DNA of 35,503 nucleotides from Pelodictyon luteolum (GCA_020721225.1 DYNE01000024.1:1-35503), one strand, 5' to 3'. Shown: positions 6,592-16,063, counted from the stretch's first letter. Numbers and translations are program-made. Notes: a model not told the origin generated them from the letters alone.

Positions 6592-7560
6592 GTGATAAAA
6601 TTTATCGTTTCCCTGTTATGTTTCTCACTGTTCATTTTATCGGGAGGTTGCACAGGAATTCGGCATGCTCAGCAGGCCGGGCAGTCGATCCATGATTCCG
6701 GAACAGGTATCAGCGGGCTCGCTCCTGCGGGAACGAATCTCTATCTTGCCGTTCACGATGCGCTTGGGTTCGAAGATGGCCCGCGTTTATCGCTTGTCAG
6801 AACCTATCCCGACAGACCTCCGGCCTTTACGGTTCTGACTGTTGATGATTGGCTTGATTCCGGAGGGAGAAGCAGCGATCTTGAATCGGTTTGTGTGCTG
6901 CCATCCCGGCCAGATGAGTTTATTGCGGCCGAATCGGGTTACTGGAAGGGATCCCAGGGCAGGTTGTTTCATTTCAGGATCGATTATAATGCCGGAAAAG
7001 CCGTTGTTCTCGGTGTTTCCCGTCTTCCATTTCTGGTCGATAACGATCCTGATCATGTTGGCGATCAGTTTGAAGGGTTGATTTGTCTTGAGAACAGCCT
7101 CGATCAGGTTATTCTTCTTCTCGGAGAACGTGGCGGCTCAGTGATTTATCCATCAGGAGTTATCCGCTGGGGCGTATTGGATCTGCGCAGCCACAGTCTG
7201 AGCTTTTCGGAACAGGGGCTGCATGGCATTGTCGTTCATGCTCCGGGAACGTGGAAAAACCGGGACAGCAAACGCGATATTTCAGATATGTATCTGCATC
7301 CGGACGGATCGCTCTGGGCTTCGGCATGTGAAGATCCTGGAGATGCCGGTCCCTTTCGCTCGCTCGTGTACAGGCTCGGATCTGTGCGGAAGGATTCTGA
7401 ACAGCCGGTTTTACTTGCAAAAAAACCGGAGATATTGCTGGATGTATCCGGTTTCAAAATCGAAGCGCTTTCGTCTCCGTCAGTTTCTGCTCCTCTGAGC
7501 ACTATGAGTATCGGTACCGATGATGAAATTTATGGAGGCGTCTGGAGATCCGTTCATTGA
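6592..7560 (+). CDS. Lipoprotein, probable beta-propeller (phytase-like/DUF3616-like)
   Basis: The GTG at 6592 gives 322 residues beginning with a clear lipoprotein signal: hydrophobic residues 4-17 and lipobox LSGG then Cys20. The rest has repeated strand-turn motifs. 'SSDLESVCVLPSRPDEFIAAESG' and 'QFEGLICLENSLDQVILLLGERGG' look like blades of the esterase-like/phytase-like propellers, and 'DISDMYLHPDGSLWASACEDPGD' looks like a later blade. Acidic loops between strands could bind calcium. The substrate is not evident. No strong ribosome site precedes the GTG, but the signal peptide requires a start here. It is a stand-alone gene followed by 225 non-coding bases. Confidence 0.6.
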   Translation: MIKFIVSLLCFSLFILSGGCTGIRHAQQAGQSIHDSGTGISGLAPAGTNLYLAVHDALGFEDGPRLSLVRTYPDRPPAFTVLTVDDWLDSGGRSSDLESVCVLPSRPDEFIAAESGYWKGSQGRLFHFRIDYNAGKAVVLGVSRLPFLVDNDPDHVGDQFEGLICLENSLDQVILLLGERGGSVIYPSGVIRWGVLDLRSHSLSFSEQGLHGIVVHAPGTWKNRDSKRDISDMYLHPDGSLWASACEDPGDAGPFRSLVYRLGSVRKDSEQPVLLAKKPEILLDVSGFKIEALSSPSVSAPLSTMSIGTDDEIYGGVWRSVH

Positions 7561-7785
7561 CGATGGTTTCAGGAGAAATTTCGAGATTCCGTCAAGGGAG
7601 ACTCGTCGAAGCATGCCGCAGGCAGGTCGTTGGCGGCTTTTTCGGTATCCTGTTCTTGCTCTTGATGAATTATTCTTTTACACTAAGAGGTACCACGCCG
7701 GCATTTGTCTGCATCTCGTCATGAAGCATGCTGTTTCCGTGAATTCCTGAATCGTTATTAATTTAATTATTTATTTCTGGCAGCT

Positions 7786-8592
<807 letters not shown>

Positions 8593-8680
8593 GGGGGATG
8601 ATATTTTGTTTTCCTGGCTTGAGCCGAACTCATTTTTGCCAGGTAACAGCAGGGATAGCTGAAAACGCGTAAAAAGACAG

Positions 8681-9274
8681 ATGCGGGAAAAGCATAAAAT
8701 TGTCATCGGCGTCGATCTTGACGGTGTATGTGCCGATTTTTATGGGCGTATGCGCGAGATCGCGGCCGAATGGTTTGAAAAGTCGGTCGAAGAACTGCCG
8801 CTTGACGTATCCTACGGTCTCAGTGAGTGGGGCGTGCTCGACAAAAGTCAATATGAAAGTCTTCACCGGTTTGCCGTAACACAGAGAGAGCTTTTCAGCA
8901 GTATGGATATGATTGCCGGCGCAAGGAAGTACCTTCGCAAACTCTCGGACGAAGGATATCGGATACGGATTATTACCCACCGGTTGTTCATTCATTATTT
9001 TCATGCTTCCGCGGTGCAGCAGACAGTCGAATGGCTCGACAGCCACGCTATTCCCTACTGGGATCTCTGTTTCATGAAAGAGAAAGAGCAGGTCGGTGCC
9101 GATATTTATATAGAGGACACTCCCGACAACATACTGCTGCTTCGGGAGCGCGGTCTGCATACCATCTGTTTCGCCAACAGCACCAATACGCATATCGCTG
9201 CCCCAAGGGCATTGTCGTGGGAGGAGACTTACTTTATGGTAGGAGATCACACTGCACGATACCTCAAGCGTTGA
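8681..9274 (+). CDS. 5'-nucleotidase-like HAD hydrolase (NT5C type)
   Basis: The product is 197 residues. HAD motif I is '[10 protein letters not shown]' with nucleophile Asp12 and acid/base Asp14. Motif II is in 'RIRIITHRL'. Motif IV is probably '[11 protein letters not shown]', with the Asp pair that holds Mg. The size, motif spacing and '[10 protein letters not shown]' opening fit the NT5C-type 5'(3')-deoxyribonucleotidases (PF06941), which remove phosphate from nucleotides. The substrate cannot be read from sequence. It stands alone, 88 bases after cnoX, and ends facing a minus-strand gene with a hairpin between. Confidence 0.75.
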   Translation: MREKHKIVIGVDLDGVCADFYGRMREIAAEWFEKSVEELPLDVSYGLSEWGVLDKSQYESLHRFAVTQRELFSSMDMIAGARKYLRKLSDEGYRIRIITHRLFIHYFHASAVQQTVEWLDSHAIPYWDLCFMKEKEQVGADIYIEDTPDNILLLRERGLHTICFANSTNTHIAAPRALSWEETYFMVGDHTARYLKR

Positions 9275-9303
9275 GGCGCGCATGAGGTATCGCGATATCG
9301 GAC

Positions 9304-9343
9304 AATGCCCCCTCCATCACCGTTATAAGGCAACAGGGGCATT
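9304..9343. terminator. Hairpin between convergent genes
   Basis: AATGCCCC at 9304-9311 pairs with GGGGCATT at 9336-9343 around a 24-base loop, followed on the plus strand by TCATTCAATT. Outer bases GACAAT (9301-9306) and ATTGTC (9351-9356) are also complementary. It lies between the nucleotidase stop (9274) and the end of the minus-strand gene (9355). Confidence 0.45.
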
Positions 9344-9354
9344 TCATTCAATTG

Positions 9355-9876
9355 TCAGCGGTCACGCCTCCATTCATGGTCATAGCGCTCTCTGCGGTCA
9401 TTGCGCTCCCTGTGGTCCCAGTCACGGTCTCTGCGGTCATCGCGATCTCTGCGGTCATCGCGGTCTCTGCGGTCCCAGTCACGGTCGCGGTGATCCCTGA
9501 ACTTGTTCGGGTGGATTTTTCTGTAATGAACGTCCCTGTATCTCCTGATGTCATTCCAATGATGCCTTCTGATTTTATAGGGGATTCTGTTATGATCGAT
9601 GATCACCCATCTTCCATGGCGATAGTGGTTCGACCGATACCATCTTCCGCTGTGATACAGGTAGTAGTATCCGCCATAGCTGATAATGTCGTATGGGCCT
9701 CCATACGATATGGAGTAACCAAGATCGGGTACGTAAAAGAAATCAGGATTGTATCCGACGACAAAACCCGGTGCACCTATGTTGATGTTTACGTCAACCT
9801 CGGCACGAACCTGGCCGGAAGGCTGAAAGATCAGTAATCCTGCTGCCAGCGTTGCAAGTAAAACGTGTTTTTTCAT
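9355..9876 (-). CDS. Exported Tyr-rich protein with Arg/Asp-repeat tail
   Basis: The start at 9876 gives 173 residues and a clean signal peptide (MKKHVLLATLAAGLL..., cleavage near VRA, residue about 24); the longer frame to 9948 adds an unlikely basic lead. The middle (about 30-80) is rich in Tyr, Gly and Trp ('YYYLYHSGRWYRSNHYRHGRW'), resembling small exported proteins with WxxGxW-like repeats. The last 55 residues alternate Arg and Asp (RDRD, RRDRDD), encoded by 18-bp DNA repeats. Dense mixed charge suggests a disordered tail binding polyanions or self-associating. The function is unknown. Related proteins in other bacteria are annotated only as hypothetical, as far as I recall. Confidence 0.7.
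   Translation of the reverse strand: MKKHVLLATLAAGLLIFQPSGQVRAEVDVNINIGAPGFVVGYNPDFFYVPDLGYSISYGGPYDIISYGGYYYLYHSGRWYRSNHYRHGRWVIIDHNRIPYKIRRHHWNDIRRYRDVHYRKIHPNKFRDHRDRDWDRRDRDDRRDRDDRRDRDWDHRERNDRRERYDHEWRRDR
9425..9478. repeat. Three-copy 18-bp tandem repeat coding for Arg/Asp tail
   Basis: Units at 9425-9442, 9443-9460 and 9461-9478 follow CGGTCTCTGCGGTCATCG with one to four differences, and shorter derivatives extend on both sides (about 9390-9495). The unit is a multiple of three, so copy-number change lengthens the Arg/Asp tail without frameshift. Confidence 0.85.
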
Positions 9877-10028
9877 AGTCTTTTTCTTTTTGATACGTTG
9901 TTTAACTGAAGCAAAAAGCATATGTCTGACAATGGTACGAAACAACAACAGAGGTGATGAGATAACGATATGACAAGCTTTGAATAAAATATATTACAAC
10001 GTTAAGTTCCCTGTATTCACATTTTCTC

Positions 10029-11210
10029 TCAGTCGGTCACATAGAAACAGGCAAATTTAAGATAACCGGTTTCAGGCATCGAGAGCAGTACCGGATGATC
10101 GGGTGGCTGGGCGTTTTTATAAATCATCCGCAGCTGTTTTCCCGCGGCAAGTGCGGCCTGATGAATTGTAGCAAGAAAATCCTCTTCAAATACATGGTGC
10201 GAACATGAGGCTGTGGCCAGAAACCCGCCGGATTTTATCAGCTGCAGCCCAAGCTTGTTGAGTCTTTTATAGGCCTTAAGCGCTGTCGGCAGGTTTTTAC
10301 GGCTTTTGGTGAAGCTTGGCGGATCGAGCACCACAACATCGAAAAGCTCTTTTGCCTCCACCATTTTGCCCAGCATATCAAATGCATCCGAGGAAATAAG
10401 GCTGAAGTTCTCAAATCCGTTCAATACGGCATTTTTTTCTGCCCGTTTCAGGGTCTCTTCCGAAATATCGACCATAATGGCTGATTGTGCTCCTCCGCGC
10501 AGGGCATTGAGAGCAAATCCGCCGTCGTTGGTAAATACGTCGAGTACTTCGCCTCCTTCAGAAAAAGATCTGATGATCCTGCGATTTTCACGCTGATCGA
10601 GAAAAAATCCGGTTTTTTGTCCTTCGTAAAGATCCACTTCATAACTGATTCCTGCATCATGAATGGTCTGCATGGTCGCAGAACGTTCGCCCTTGATAAT
10701 TTCCTTATAGAGCGGCAGTCCTTCAAGTTCCCGCAGTACCGATTCGTTACGCAGAATGATCGCTTCAGGCTGCAGCAATTCGTCGATTACTTCGCTGACA
10801 AGAGGAAGATGCCGATCCATTCCGGCTGAAAACGCCTGCAGCACAACCGCCCGGTTGAAGCGGTCGATAACGAGTCCGGGAAGGCCGTCCGATTCGCCAT
10901 GCACAAGACGCCAGGCGTTGGTGTCGTCCAACCTGTAGATCTTTTCGCGAAGCGCGAGCGCTTCAACTATTTTTTTTTTGAAAAACTCTCTGTCAGGAAC
11001 CTCTCCGCTGCGGGAAAGGAGACGGAAAGAGATGAGCGAGTGCGGATTATAGAATCCTGTACCGATAAGCCGGTCGTCATGGGTGACGAGACGGACGGTT
11101 TCGCCTGCGGCAATATCGCCGGGAACGGTCTGAAGTTCATTGCTGAACACCCAAAGGTGTCCTTTGAGCAGTCGCCGTTGTTCTTTGGGTTTGAGATGGA
11201 TGGTTTGCAT
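10029..11210 (-). CDS. rlmI: RlmI-type class I SAM-dependent rRNA methyltransferase
   Basis: The product is 393 residues. An N-terminal PUA domain (about 1-75, '[14 protein letters not shown]...[21 protein letters not shown]') is followed by an RlmI linker domain and a Rossmann methyltransferase domain. SAM motif I is '[19 protein letters not shown]' (about 220-238). The cytosine-methylation motifs are '[12 protein letters not shown]' and 'TASCSHHV'. RlmI makes m5C1962 in 23S rRNA in E. coli; specificity here is inferred from layout. It is the only gene on its transcript in view, divergent from the DUF4292 lipoprotein across 220 bases. Confidence 0.85.
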   Translation of the reverse strand: MQTIHLKPKEQRRLLKGHLWVFSNELQTVPGDIAAGETVRLVTHDDRLIGTGFYNPHSLISFRLLSRSGEVPDREFFKKKIVEALALREKIYRLDDTNAWRLVHGESDGLPGLVIDRFNRAVVLQAFSAGMDRHLPLVSEVIDELLQPEAIILRNESVLRELEGLPLYKEIIKGERSATMQTIHDAGISYEVDLYEGQKTGFFLDQRENRRIIRSFSEGGEVLDVFTNDGGFALNALRGGAQSAIMVDISEETLKRAEKNAVLNGFENFSLISSDAFDMLGKMVEAKELFDVVVLDPPSFTKSRKNLPTALKAYKRLNKLGLQLIKSGGFLATASCSHHVFEEDFLATIHQAALAAGKQLRMIYKNAQPPDHPVLLSMPETGYLKFACFYVTD

Positions 11211-11362
11211 GGGCGAAAGCTTAAGGTTTTGATGACACTGCTTGTTACATTTAAATCAAAAATTTACGGTATTGTACAATCTGCGAACGCTCTGATTTCT
11301 CCATACGTTCCGTTGTTGCAGATATACCGGAGGGTAATGTGGTATAAAACACCTGAATCTCA

Positions 11363-11380
11363 AAACCGGAAATCCGGTTT
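11363..11380. promoter_or_regulatory. Inverted repeat upstream of the DUF4292 gene
   Basis: AAACCGGA at 11363-11370 and TCCGGTTT at 11373-11380 are perfect 8-bp arms with a 2-bp spacer. The repeat sits 50 bp before the DUF4292 start and 15 bp after a TATAAA word at 11343-11348, so it could overlap the transcript start and act as an operator. No matching regulator is known. Confidence 0.35.
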
Positions 11381-11430
11381 ACTGCAGAGTGAGTTTTACG
11401 GATCGGGTCGTATTCAATAAATGAATTATC

Positions 11431-12291
11431 ATGATGAACAGAATTGTAACGCTTTTTCTTGTTGTATTTATTTTCTCTATGCAGTATGGATGTGCTGATT
11501 TTGAGACGGTTGTTCGTGACGAAGTACCTGACAAGCCGGCAGTTCTTACCCGTGAACTTGCCGATCTGTACCGCGAGGTTGCCGAGGCATCGCCACTGGT
11601 CCGTTCTCTTGACGGTTATGCTGATGTAACGATAAAAACGCCCAGGAAAAAAGAGAGGGTTTACTGTAACATTCAACTGAAGCGCTTCAGGGAGTCAAGA
11701 ATGATTGTTTCGGCTGGTCTGCTTGGCTGGCCGGTTGCCGATCTGTATTTCGGAAAGGATTCTCTGTATGTTCACGATATGCTCAGTAACCGGCTTCTGG
11801 CTGGCAGGAACAGTGAGGCAAATCTCGAAAAAATTTTTGGCGTGCCTTCCGGTTATCGGCTTCTTTCTGAAACACTGCTCGGTCTGGTTAATCTTGAAGA
11901 GCCGGTTGAAGATGTCAGCAGTCTGAAAAAAGGAGAGGATCGGGTGCTCTACGTCTTTGAAAAAAATCGGGTCAGAAAAGAGATGGTGATCGACTCTGAA
12001 AATCGGACATTGACCTCGCTTGTTATCCGGAATGGGCCAGGAGAGCTTACGACAACCCTCTATTTCAGGAATTTTCAGCCCTACAGGCTTGAAAAAAAGA
12101 TGACGCTGATCCCTCAGCAGATCGAAATGGTGTTTTTACGCACTGGTGATCTTCAGGAGAACGCCTATCGCCTCCTGATCGATTATGATAAGCGTATTAT
12201 CAATCCCGAAGCACTCACTATTAAATTTGTAAAACCCGGAAATGCACGCGTGGTAAGTTTTGACGATATCAGTGTTCTTCCCTGGATGTGA
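11431..12291 (+). CDS. DUF4292 lipoprotein (LolB-like fold suspected)
   Basis: The product is 286 residues. Residues 1-21 are a lipoprotein signal ending in MQYG-Cys21. The mature protein has the pattern 'LDGYADVTIKTPRKKERVYCNIQLKRFRESRMIVSAGLLGWPVADLYF', typical of DUF4292, a group structurally related to LolA/LolB-like half-barrels that hold lipid. Two adjacent Met codons could each start translation. No strong ribosome site is seen. It is monocistronic, as the following gene is convergent beyond a repeat and terminator. A role in lipoprotein or lipid handling at the outer membrane is inference. Confidence 0.7.
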   Translation: MMNRIVTLFLVVFIFSMQYGCADFETVVRDEVPDKPAVLTRELADLYREVAEASPLVRSLDGYADVTIKTPRKKERVYCNIQLKRFRESRMIVSAGLLGWPVADLYFGKDSLYVHDMLSNRLLAGRNSEANLEKIFGVPSGYRLLSETLLGLVNLEEPVEDVSSLKKGEDRVLYVFEKNRVRKEMVIDSENRTLTSLVIRNGPGELTTTLYFRNFQPYRLEKKMTLIPQQIEMVFLRTGDLQENAYRLLIDYDKRIINPEALTIKFVKPGNARVVSFDDISVLPWM

Positions 12292-12296
12292 GGGGG

Positions 12297-12340
12297 GAGT
12301 AGATAGTAGGCAGTAGGCGGTGGAGAGTGGAGAGTGGGGG
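12297..12340. repeat. G-rich dispersed repeat
   Basis: This purine- and G-rich stretch directly follows the DUF4292 stop. It holds GGCAGTAGGCGGTGG at 12309-12323, differing at one base from the cores at 6-20 and (two differences) 42-56, and then a doubled GGAGAGT. It is the second site of the repeat family seen at the left end of the window. Confidence 0.7.
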
Positions 12341-12351
12341 GAACTGATAAA

Positions 12352-12385
12352 AAGCGAAAGGCCTGTCTTTGTGGGCCTTTCGCTT
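12352..12385 (-). terminator. Rho-independent terminator of sodB
   Basis: A perfect 12-bp stem is formed by AAGCGAAAGGCC (12352-12363) and GGCCTTTCGCTT (12374-12385) with a 10-base loop. Read on the minus strand, it follows the sodB stop (12402) by 16 bases and is followed by TTTTTATC, a T-run that fits an intrinsic terminator in that direction. Confidence 0.85.
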
Positions 12386-12401
12386 GAAATAGTGGAGCAG
12401 G

Positions 12402-13004
12402 TTATTTTGCGGACTGGTAGTTTTCTTCGGCGAACGTCCAGTTCAGCAGGTTTTCGATGGTTGCGGCAACATAGTCCGGTCTCCTGTTCTGGTAATCGAG
12501 GTAATAGGCGTGTTCCCACACATCTACACAGAGTAAAGGTGTCTGCCCGGAGGTAAGAGGGGTTTGCGCATTCCCTGTTTTAACCACTTTCAGCGTTCCG
12601 TTATCGAGCACCAGCCAAGCCCATCCGCTGCCGAACTGGGTTGTGGCGGCGGCTTTCAGCTCCTCGACAAACTTGTCGAAGCTGCCGAAATCTCCGTCGA
12701 TCCTTGCTGCCAGTTCGCCGGAGGGTTTTCCTCCCCCGTTCGCAGAGAGGCAGTTCCAGTAGAAGGAGTGGTTCCAGGCCTGCGCGCCGTTATTGAATAC
12801 GCCGATCTTCTGCGCATCGCCGGCTGTTGTGCAGATAACTTCCTCGATGCTCATGGAGTCGAACGGGGCTCCGGCTACAAGGTTATTGTAATTGTTCACA
12901 TATGCCGCATGGTGTTTGCCGTAATGAAATCCGATGGTTTTTGCTGAGATATGCGGTTCGAGCGCATTATCCGCGTAAGGGAGCGCTGGTTGCTGATATG
13001 CCAT
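12402..13004 (-). CDS. sodB: Superoxide dismutase, Fe/Mn family
   Basis: The product is 200 residues, full length for the family. Metal ligands are His27 (in FHYGKHH), His79 (in AWNHSFYW), Asp161 and His165 (in DVWEHAYY). The sequence 'NNGAQAWNHSFYWNCLS' is closer to the iron type than the manganese type, but metal choice cannot be settled from this. It converts superoxide to hydrogen peroxide and oxygen, which matters for an anaerobe that meets oxygen. No strong ribosome site precedes the ATG. It has its own terminator and is divergent from the small lipoprotein gene. Confidence 0.95.
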   Translation of the reverse strand: MAYQQPALPYADNALEPHISAKTIGFHYGKHHAAYVNNYNNLVAGAPFDSMSIEEVICTTAGDAQKIGVFNNGAQAWNHSFYWNCLSANGGGKPSGELAARIDGDFGSFDKFVEELKAAATTQFGSGWAWLVLDNGTLKVVKTGNAQTPLTSGQTPLLCVDVWEHAYYLDYQNRRPDYVAATIENLLNWTFAEENYQSAK

Positions 13005-13137
13005 AAAAAAGAGCGTTTAAAGGTTGTGTGTGTTTTGAGAAAGATATGAAGGAGTGAATGAAAATGGTTAAACTTAATATAGGGGGTTTTAGTTTCTTGT
13101 TGACCGAAAAAACAGAAAAGCAAATTTTCAAGTGCTG

Positions 13138-13500
13138 ATGGATGTTCACGGAATATTGCGGAGCGTGAGATTCCGCTTTTTTATTACGGTTGTCGTTGTA
13201 TTGCTGGCGGGCGCTCTTTCTGTCGGTTGCGGGGTTGGTGAAAAAATCTCTCCCGACATGATCGATCAGCGTTTCGCATCATTCTACAGCGATTATCTCA
13301 TAAGTTCAGGAGTGACTTCCGAAGATGAGCCTGTTGTGCTGTTGCGGCCCGATTCTGATGCGTTTGTTCGTATGCTGGGTCGCCATTCGCTTACTCCGTA
13401 TGAGTTCAACTGCAGGATGATACGATATCGGCAGCAACCGGAACGATGGAAAGAGGTGCTTCTTCTTGTCAGGATGAACCTGCAGAAGGAAAAACCATGA
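13138..13500 (+). CDS. Small lipoprotein preceding coaE
   Basis: The product is 120 residues from ATG 13138 (a GTG at 13132 would add two). A basic start and long hydrophobic stretch lead to lipobox LSVG-Cys31. The mature part has no recognised domain; it is mostly helical with 'IDQRFASFYSDYLISSGV' and a charged end. Its stop overlaps the coaE start as ATGA, so the two are co-translated. The last 50 bases include the coaE ribosome site. It may be lineage-specific. Confidence 0.65.
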   Translation: MDVHGILRSVRFRFFITVVVVLLAGALSVGCGVGEKISPDMIDQRFASFYSDYLISSGVTSEDEPVVLLRPDSDAFVRMLGRHSLTPYEFNCRMIRYRQQPERWKEVLLLVRMNLQKEKP

Positions 13501-14150
13501 TGCCAGTCAGGAACACTCTTTTTATCGTAGGCGTAACCGGCGGCATAGGCAGCGGGAAATCAACCGTCTGCAGATTTCTGGCTGAAATGGGATGTGCGCT
13601 TTTTGAAGCCGATCGGGTCGCAAAAGAACTTCAGTGTTCCGATCCGGAAATCATTGCCGGCATTCGCACTCTTTTTGGAGGTGATGTCTATTCTGTCGGT
13701 GCCGGAGGAGTGTTGCTGCTCGATCGGCGTCGCATTGCCGGCGAAGTGTTTTTTGATTCCGAAAAGCTTCTTGCTTTGAATCGCCTTGTTCATCCCAAAG
13801 TCTATGAGGCTTTTCATGTAGCGGCAGACAGGGCGGTGCGGCAGGGAAATGCCGTGCTTGTAAAAGAAGCGGCAATTCTTTTCGAGACAGGTAAAACCGC
13901 TGAACTTGATCTGGTGGTTGTGGTCGCTGCAGGCAGGGAGCTTCGGGTGCAGAGGGCCATAGACAAGGGGATGGGTTCAAGAGAGGAGATTCTCGGAAGG
14001 ATAGCTGCACAATGGCCGCAGGAGAAACTGATAGAAAATGCCGGATATGTCATTTATAATGAAGGGACGCTCGATGAGTTGCATAAGGAGACTGAAAAAC
14101 TTTACGCATTCATTCTGCAGCGGGCTTCATCATGCCGAAATAACGTTTGA
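13497..14150 (+). CDS. coaE: Dephospho-CoA kinase
   Basis: The start is ATG 13497 (GAAGGA six bases upstream, ATGA overlap with the preceding stop), giving 217 residues; the frame open to 13446 is not needed. P-loop 'GVTGGIGSGKST' covers residues 12-23. 'FEADRVAKEL' supplies the conserved Asp, and 'LNRLVHPKVYEAF' and 'KEAAILFETG' match the CoA-binding and LID regions. The enzyme phosphorylates dephospho-CoA in the last step of CoA synthesis, in the cytoplasm. Its 3' end overlaps the convergent esterase gene by 21 bases. Confidence 0.93.
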   Translation: MMPVRNTLFIVGVTGGIGSGKSTVCRFLAEMGCALFEADRVAKELQCSDPEIIAGIRTLFGGDVYSVGAGGVLLLDRRRIAGEVFFDSEKLLALNRLVHPKVYEAFHVAADRAVRQGNAVLVKEAAILFETGKTAELDLVVVVAAGRELRVQRAIDKGMGSREEILGRIAAQWPQEKLIENAGYVIYNEGTLDELHKETEKLYAFILQRASSCRNNV

Positions 14151-15155
14151 GAGCTCCGGCAGGGATACGCCGTAACGGTAGGATGTATCCGTATGGGAAT
14201 CGGGGAACTCCTCATAACGGTGTGCTATACCGTACTTTTTCGCTTTGGCGGAAAATATCCGGTGACCATACTGCAGATTGTATTCATCGAAACTTCCGCA
14301 GTCGAGGTAGAGCAGGCTGAGCGAGCGCAGAGCGTCTCTGTACTTTTTATGTTCGATCATGCTGAGCGGATCGAAAGTCAGCCACTCTTTCCAGACCGGT
14401 TCGATAATTTCACAGGTATAGGTATCGAACGGCAGGCGCATGTTTTCCGGAGCCGGTTTGTTCCTGTCGGGAGAATATGCTGCCGACATGGCAATGATAT
14501 CGAGTAGCGGGAATTCATTTCCCGGTTTTTTCAGTGCCGATTCATAGGTTTCAAGGAATGCGGAGACGCTTCCCCTGTACCGTTCAAGAATGCGAGCGGC
14601 GGCGGGGAAGTTGGGTCTGTAGCAGAGTTCGAAGTACATGTCGCCATTGTGGCATGCGGCAGCGGAAAAACAGTCGGGATGTTTCATGGCAAGACGGAGG
14701 GCTCCGAACCCGCCTGATGATTTTCCCGCTATGGCACGGCCTTCTCTCCGGGGCAGCGTCGCAAACGAATGGTCGATGAACGGAATCAGTTCTTCTACAA
14801 GATAGCTCTCATAACGTCCTGTAGCATCGGAATCGACATATTGAGATCCGCCATACCGCGTCATACAGTCCGGCATGACAATAAGACACTCCTGCATAGC
14901 GCCCTCGGTTATGAGCTTTTCGACCATTTCCGGGACAGTTGGCCTCCCGAAACTGTAGTTCATGAAACTTCTGCCCGTAGAAGCAAAACCCGAAAGCAGA
15001 TAGATCACCGGAAATCTCCGCTCGCCGTCGTAGGAAGGGGGGAGATAGACCTGCACGTACCGTTCATGCGGATCATCCAGAGGGTTTCCTGCAAGTGTTA
15101 TGCCGGGCGCCATTATCGTTGCGATCGATGGCTTTGCTGTGAAGCGCAGATTCAT
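14130..15155 (-). CDS. Esterase D-type alpha/beta hydrolase
   Basis: The product is 341 residues of the putative esterase family (PF00756). The nucleophile elbow is 'AGKSSGGFGAL' with Ser146; the oxyanion region is near 'VIYLLSGF' (about 50-57); likely acid and His are in 'LDCGSFDEYNLQ' and 'DSHTDTSYRY'. Related enzymes hydrolyse S-formylglutathione, acyl-trehalose, siderophore or feruloyl esters; the substrate cannot be told. No signal peptide is seen, so it is probably cytoplasmic. The start overlaps the tatC stop as ATGA (15152-15155), indicating co-translation with tatC, and the end overlaps coaE. Confidence 0.8.
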   Translation of the reverse strand: MNLRFTAKPSIATIMAPGITLAGNPLDDPHERYVQVYLPPSYDGERRFPVIYLLSGFASTGRSFMNYSFGRPTVPEMVEKLITEGAMQECLIVMPDCMTRYGGSQYVDSDATGRYESYLVEELIPFIDHSFATLPRREGRAIAGKSSGGFGALRLAMKHPDCFSAAACHNGDMYFELCYRPNFPAAARILERYRGSVSAFLETYESALKKPGNEFPLLDIIAMSAAYSPDRNKPAPENMRLPFDTYTCEIIEPVWKEWLTFDPLSMIEHKKYRDALRSLSLLYLDCGSFDEYNLQYGHRIFSAKAKKYGIAHRYEEFPDSHTDTSYRYGVSLPELSNVISA

Positions 15156-16063
15156 TTGTATTGCAGTGCGTTATTTTTTCGGTTTACGTAGGTAGATATC
15201 CAGATACTGATTTCATAAAGCAATATCATGGGTACGCCGATCACAAGCTGGGTCACGAGATCTGTCGAAGGGGTGACGATAGCCGCGACAATCATGAGCG
15301 TTACAATGGCATGTTTACGGTAGAAACGCATGAATGCCGGAGTGAGCAGTCCTATTTTAGAAAGGATGTAAGAGATGAATGGGAGCTCGAACACGAGGCC
15401 TGTGGTCAGGAGGGTTCCCATTACAAAACTGATGTAGTCCTGGACGGCGATATTGTTCTTGATCAGCGAACTTCCGAATCCTGCAAAAAAAGTCAGGGAT
15501 ATAGGCAGAAAGACAAAGTACCCGAACGCGATCCCGGCAAAAAAACAGAGCGAGATGAAAAGGATGATGAACCGTGAGGCACTCCGCTCCTTTTCATGCA
15601 GACCGGGTTCGACGAATTTCCAGATCTGATAGGCTATAATGGGGAACGAAAGCACAAATCCCGAAAAAAACACAACCTGCAGATAGAGCGAGACCTGACC
15701 GTAGGGAACGAGGTTCTGTAACGTTATAGCTTCGCTGCTCCTTTTGAGAGGCCCGATCAGCACTTCGTTGACCAGTGTGTCGGCATAGATTCCCGCAAGA
15801 GCCGTTATCACCAAAAACGCTATACCGGCCTTGATCAGTCGGGCGCGGATCTCATCAAGATGCTCGATAAAATTCATCTCATCGGATTTCTCCTCTGGTT
15901 CCGATGATTCATCAGGCTCCGGAGCGGTCGTTTCAGGAGGTATGTTTTCCTGTGGGTTTTCTTCCGAAGCGTTCGCGTTTTCAAGAGATTCCGTGTCGCT
16001 TTCATTCCGGATAGGCAGAGGATCCGGAATTGATTGTTTTGTCGATTCGATTTCCTGACTCAT
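15152..16063 (-). CDS. tatC: Sec-independent protein translocase subunit TatC with acidic N-terminal extension
   Basis: The product is 303 residues. Residues 1-62 are an extra Glu/Pro/Ser-rich acidic segment not present in E. coli TatC. The core begins at 'MNFIEHLDEIRARL' (usual form HLxELRxRL) and has six membrane spans and the typical 'YQIWKFVEPGLHEKER' loop. TatC recognises twin-arginine signal peptides on folded cofactor proteins. No tatA/tatB genes are in the window. An internal Met at 63 could be a second start, making a normal-sized TatC. The downstream esterase gene overlaps by four bases. Confidence 0.93.
   Translation of the reverse strand: MSQEIESTKQSIPDPLPIRNESDTESLENANASEENPQENIPPETTAPEPDESSEPEEKSDEMNFIEHLDEIRARLIKAGIAFLVITALAGIYADTLVNEVLIGPLKRSSEAITLQNLVPYGQVSLYLQVVFFSGFVLSFPIIAYQIWKFVEPGLHEKERSASRFIILFISLCFFAGIAFGYFVFLPISLTFFAGFGSSLIKNNIAVQDYISFVMGTLLTTGLVFELPFISYILSKIGLLTPAFMRFYRKHAIVTLMIVAAIVTPSTDLVTQLVIGVPMILLYEISIWISTYVNRKNNALQYK

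Noticed and set aside
7520-7750. Plus-strand frame of 76 codons after the beta-propeller lipoprotein
   Set aside because: It begins inside the preceding gene, has no ribosome site or recognisable motif, and the text is not protein-like.
9352-9837. Plus-strand open frame with Val/Ile/Ala-rich repeats opposite the Arg/Asp protein
   Set aside because: The repeat DNA keeps several frames open. The minus strand has a proper signal peptide and protein-like middle; the plus frame has no ribosome site.
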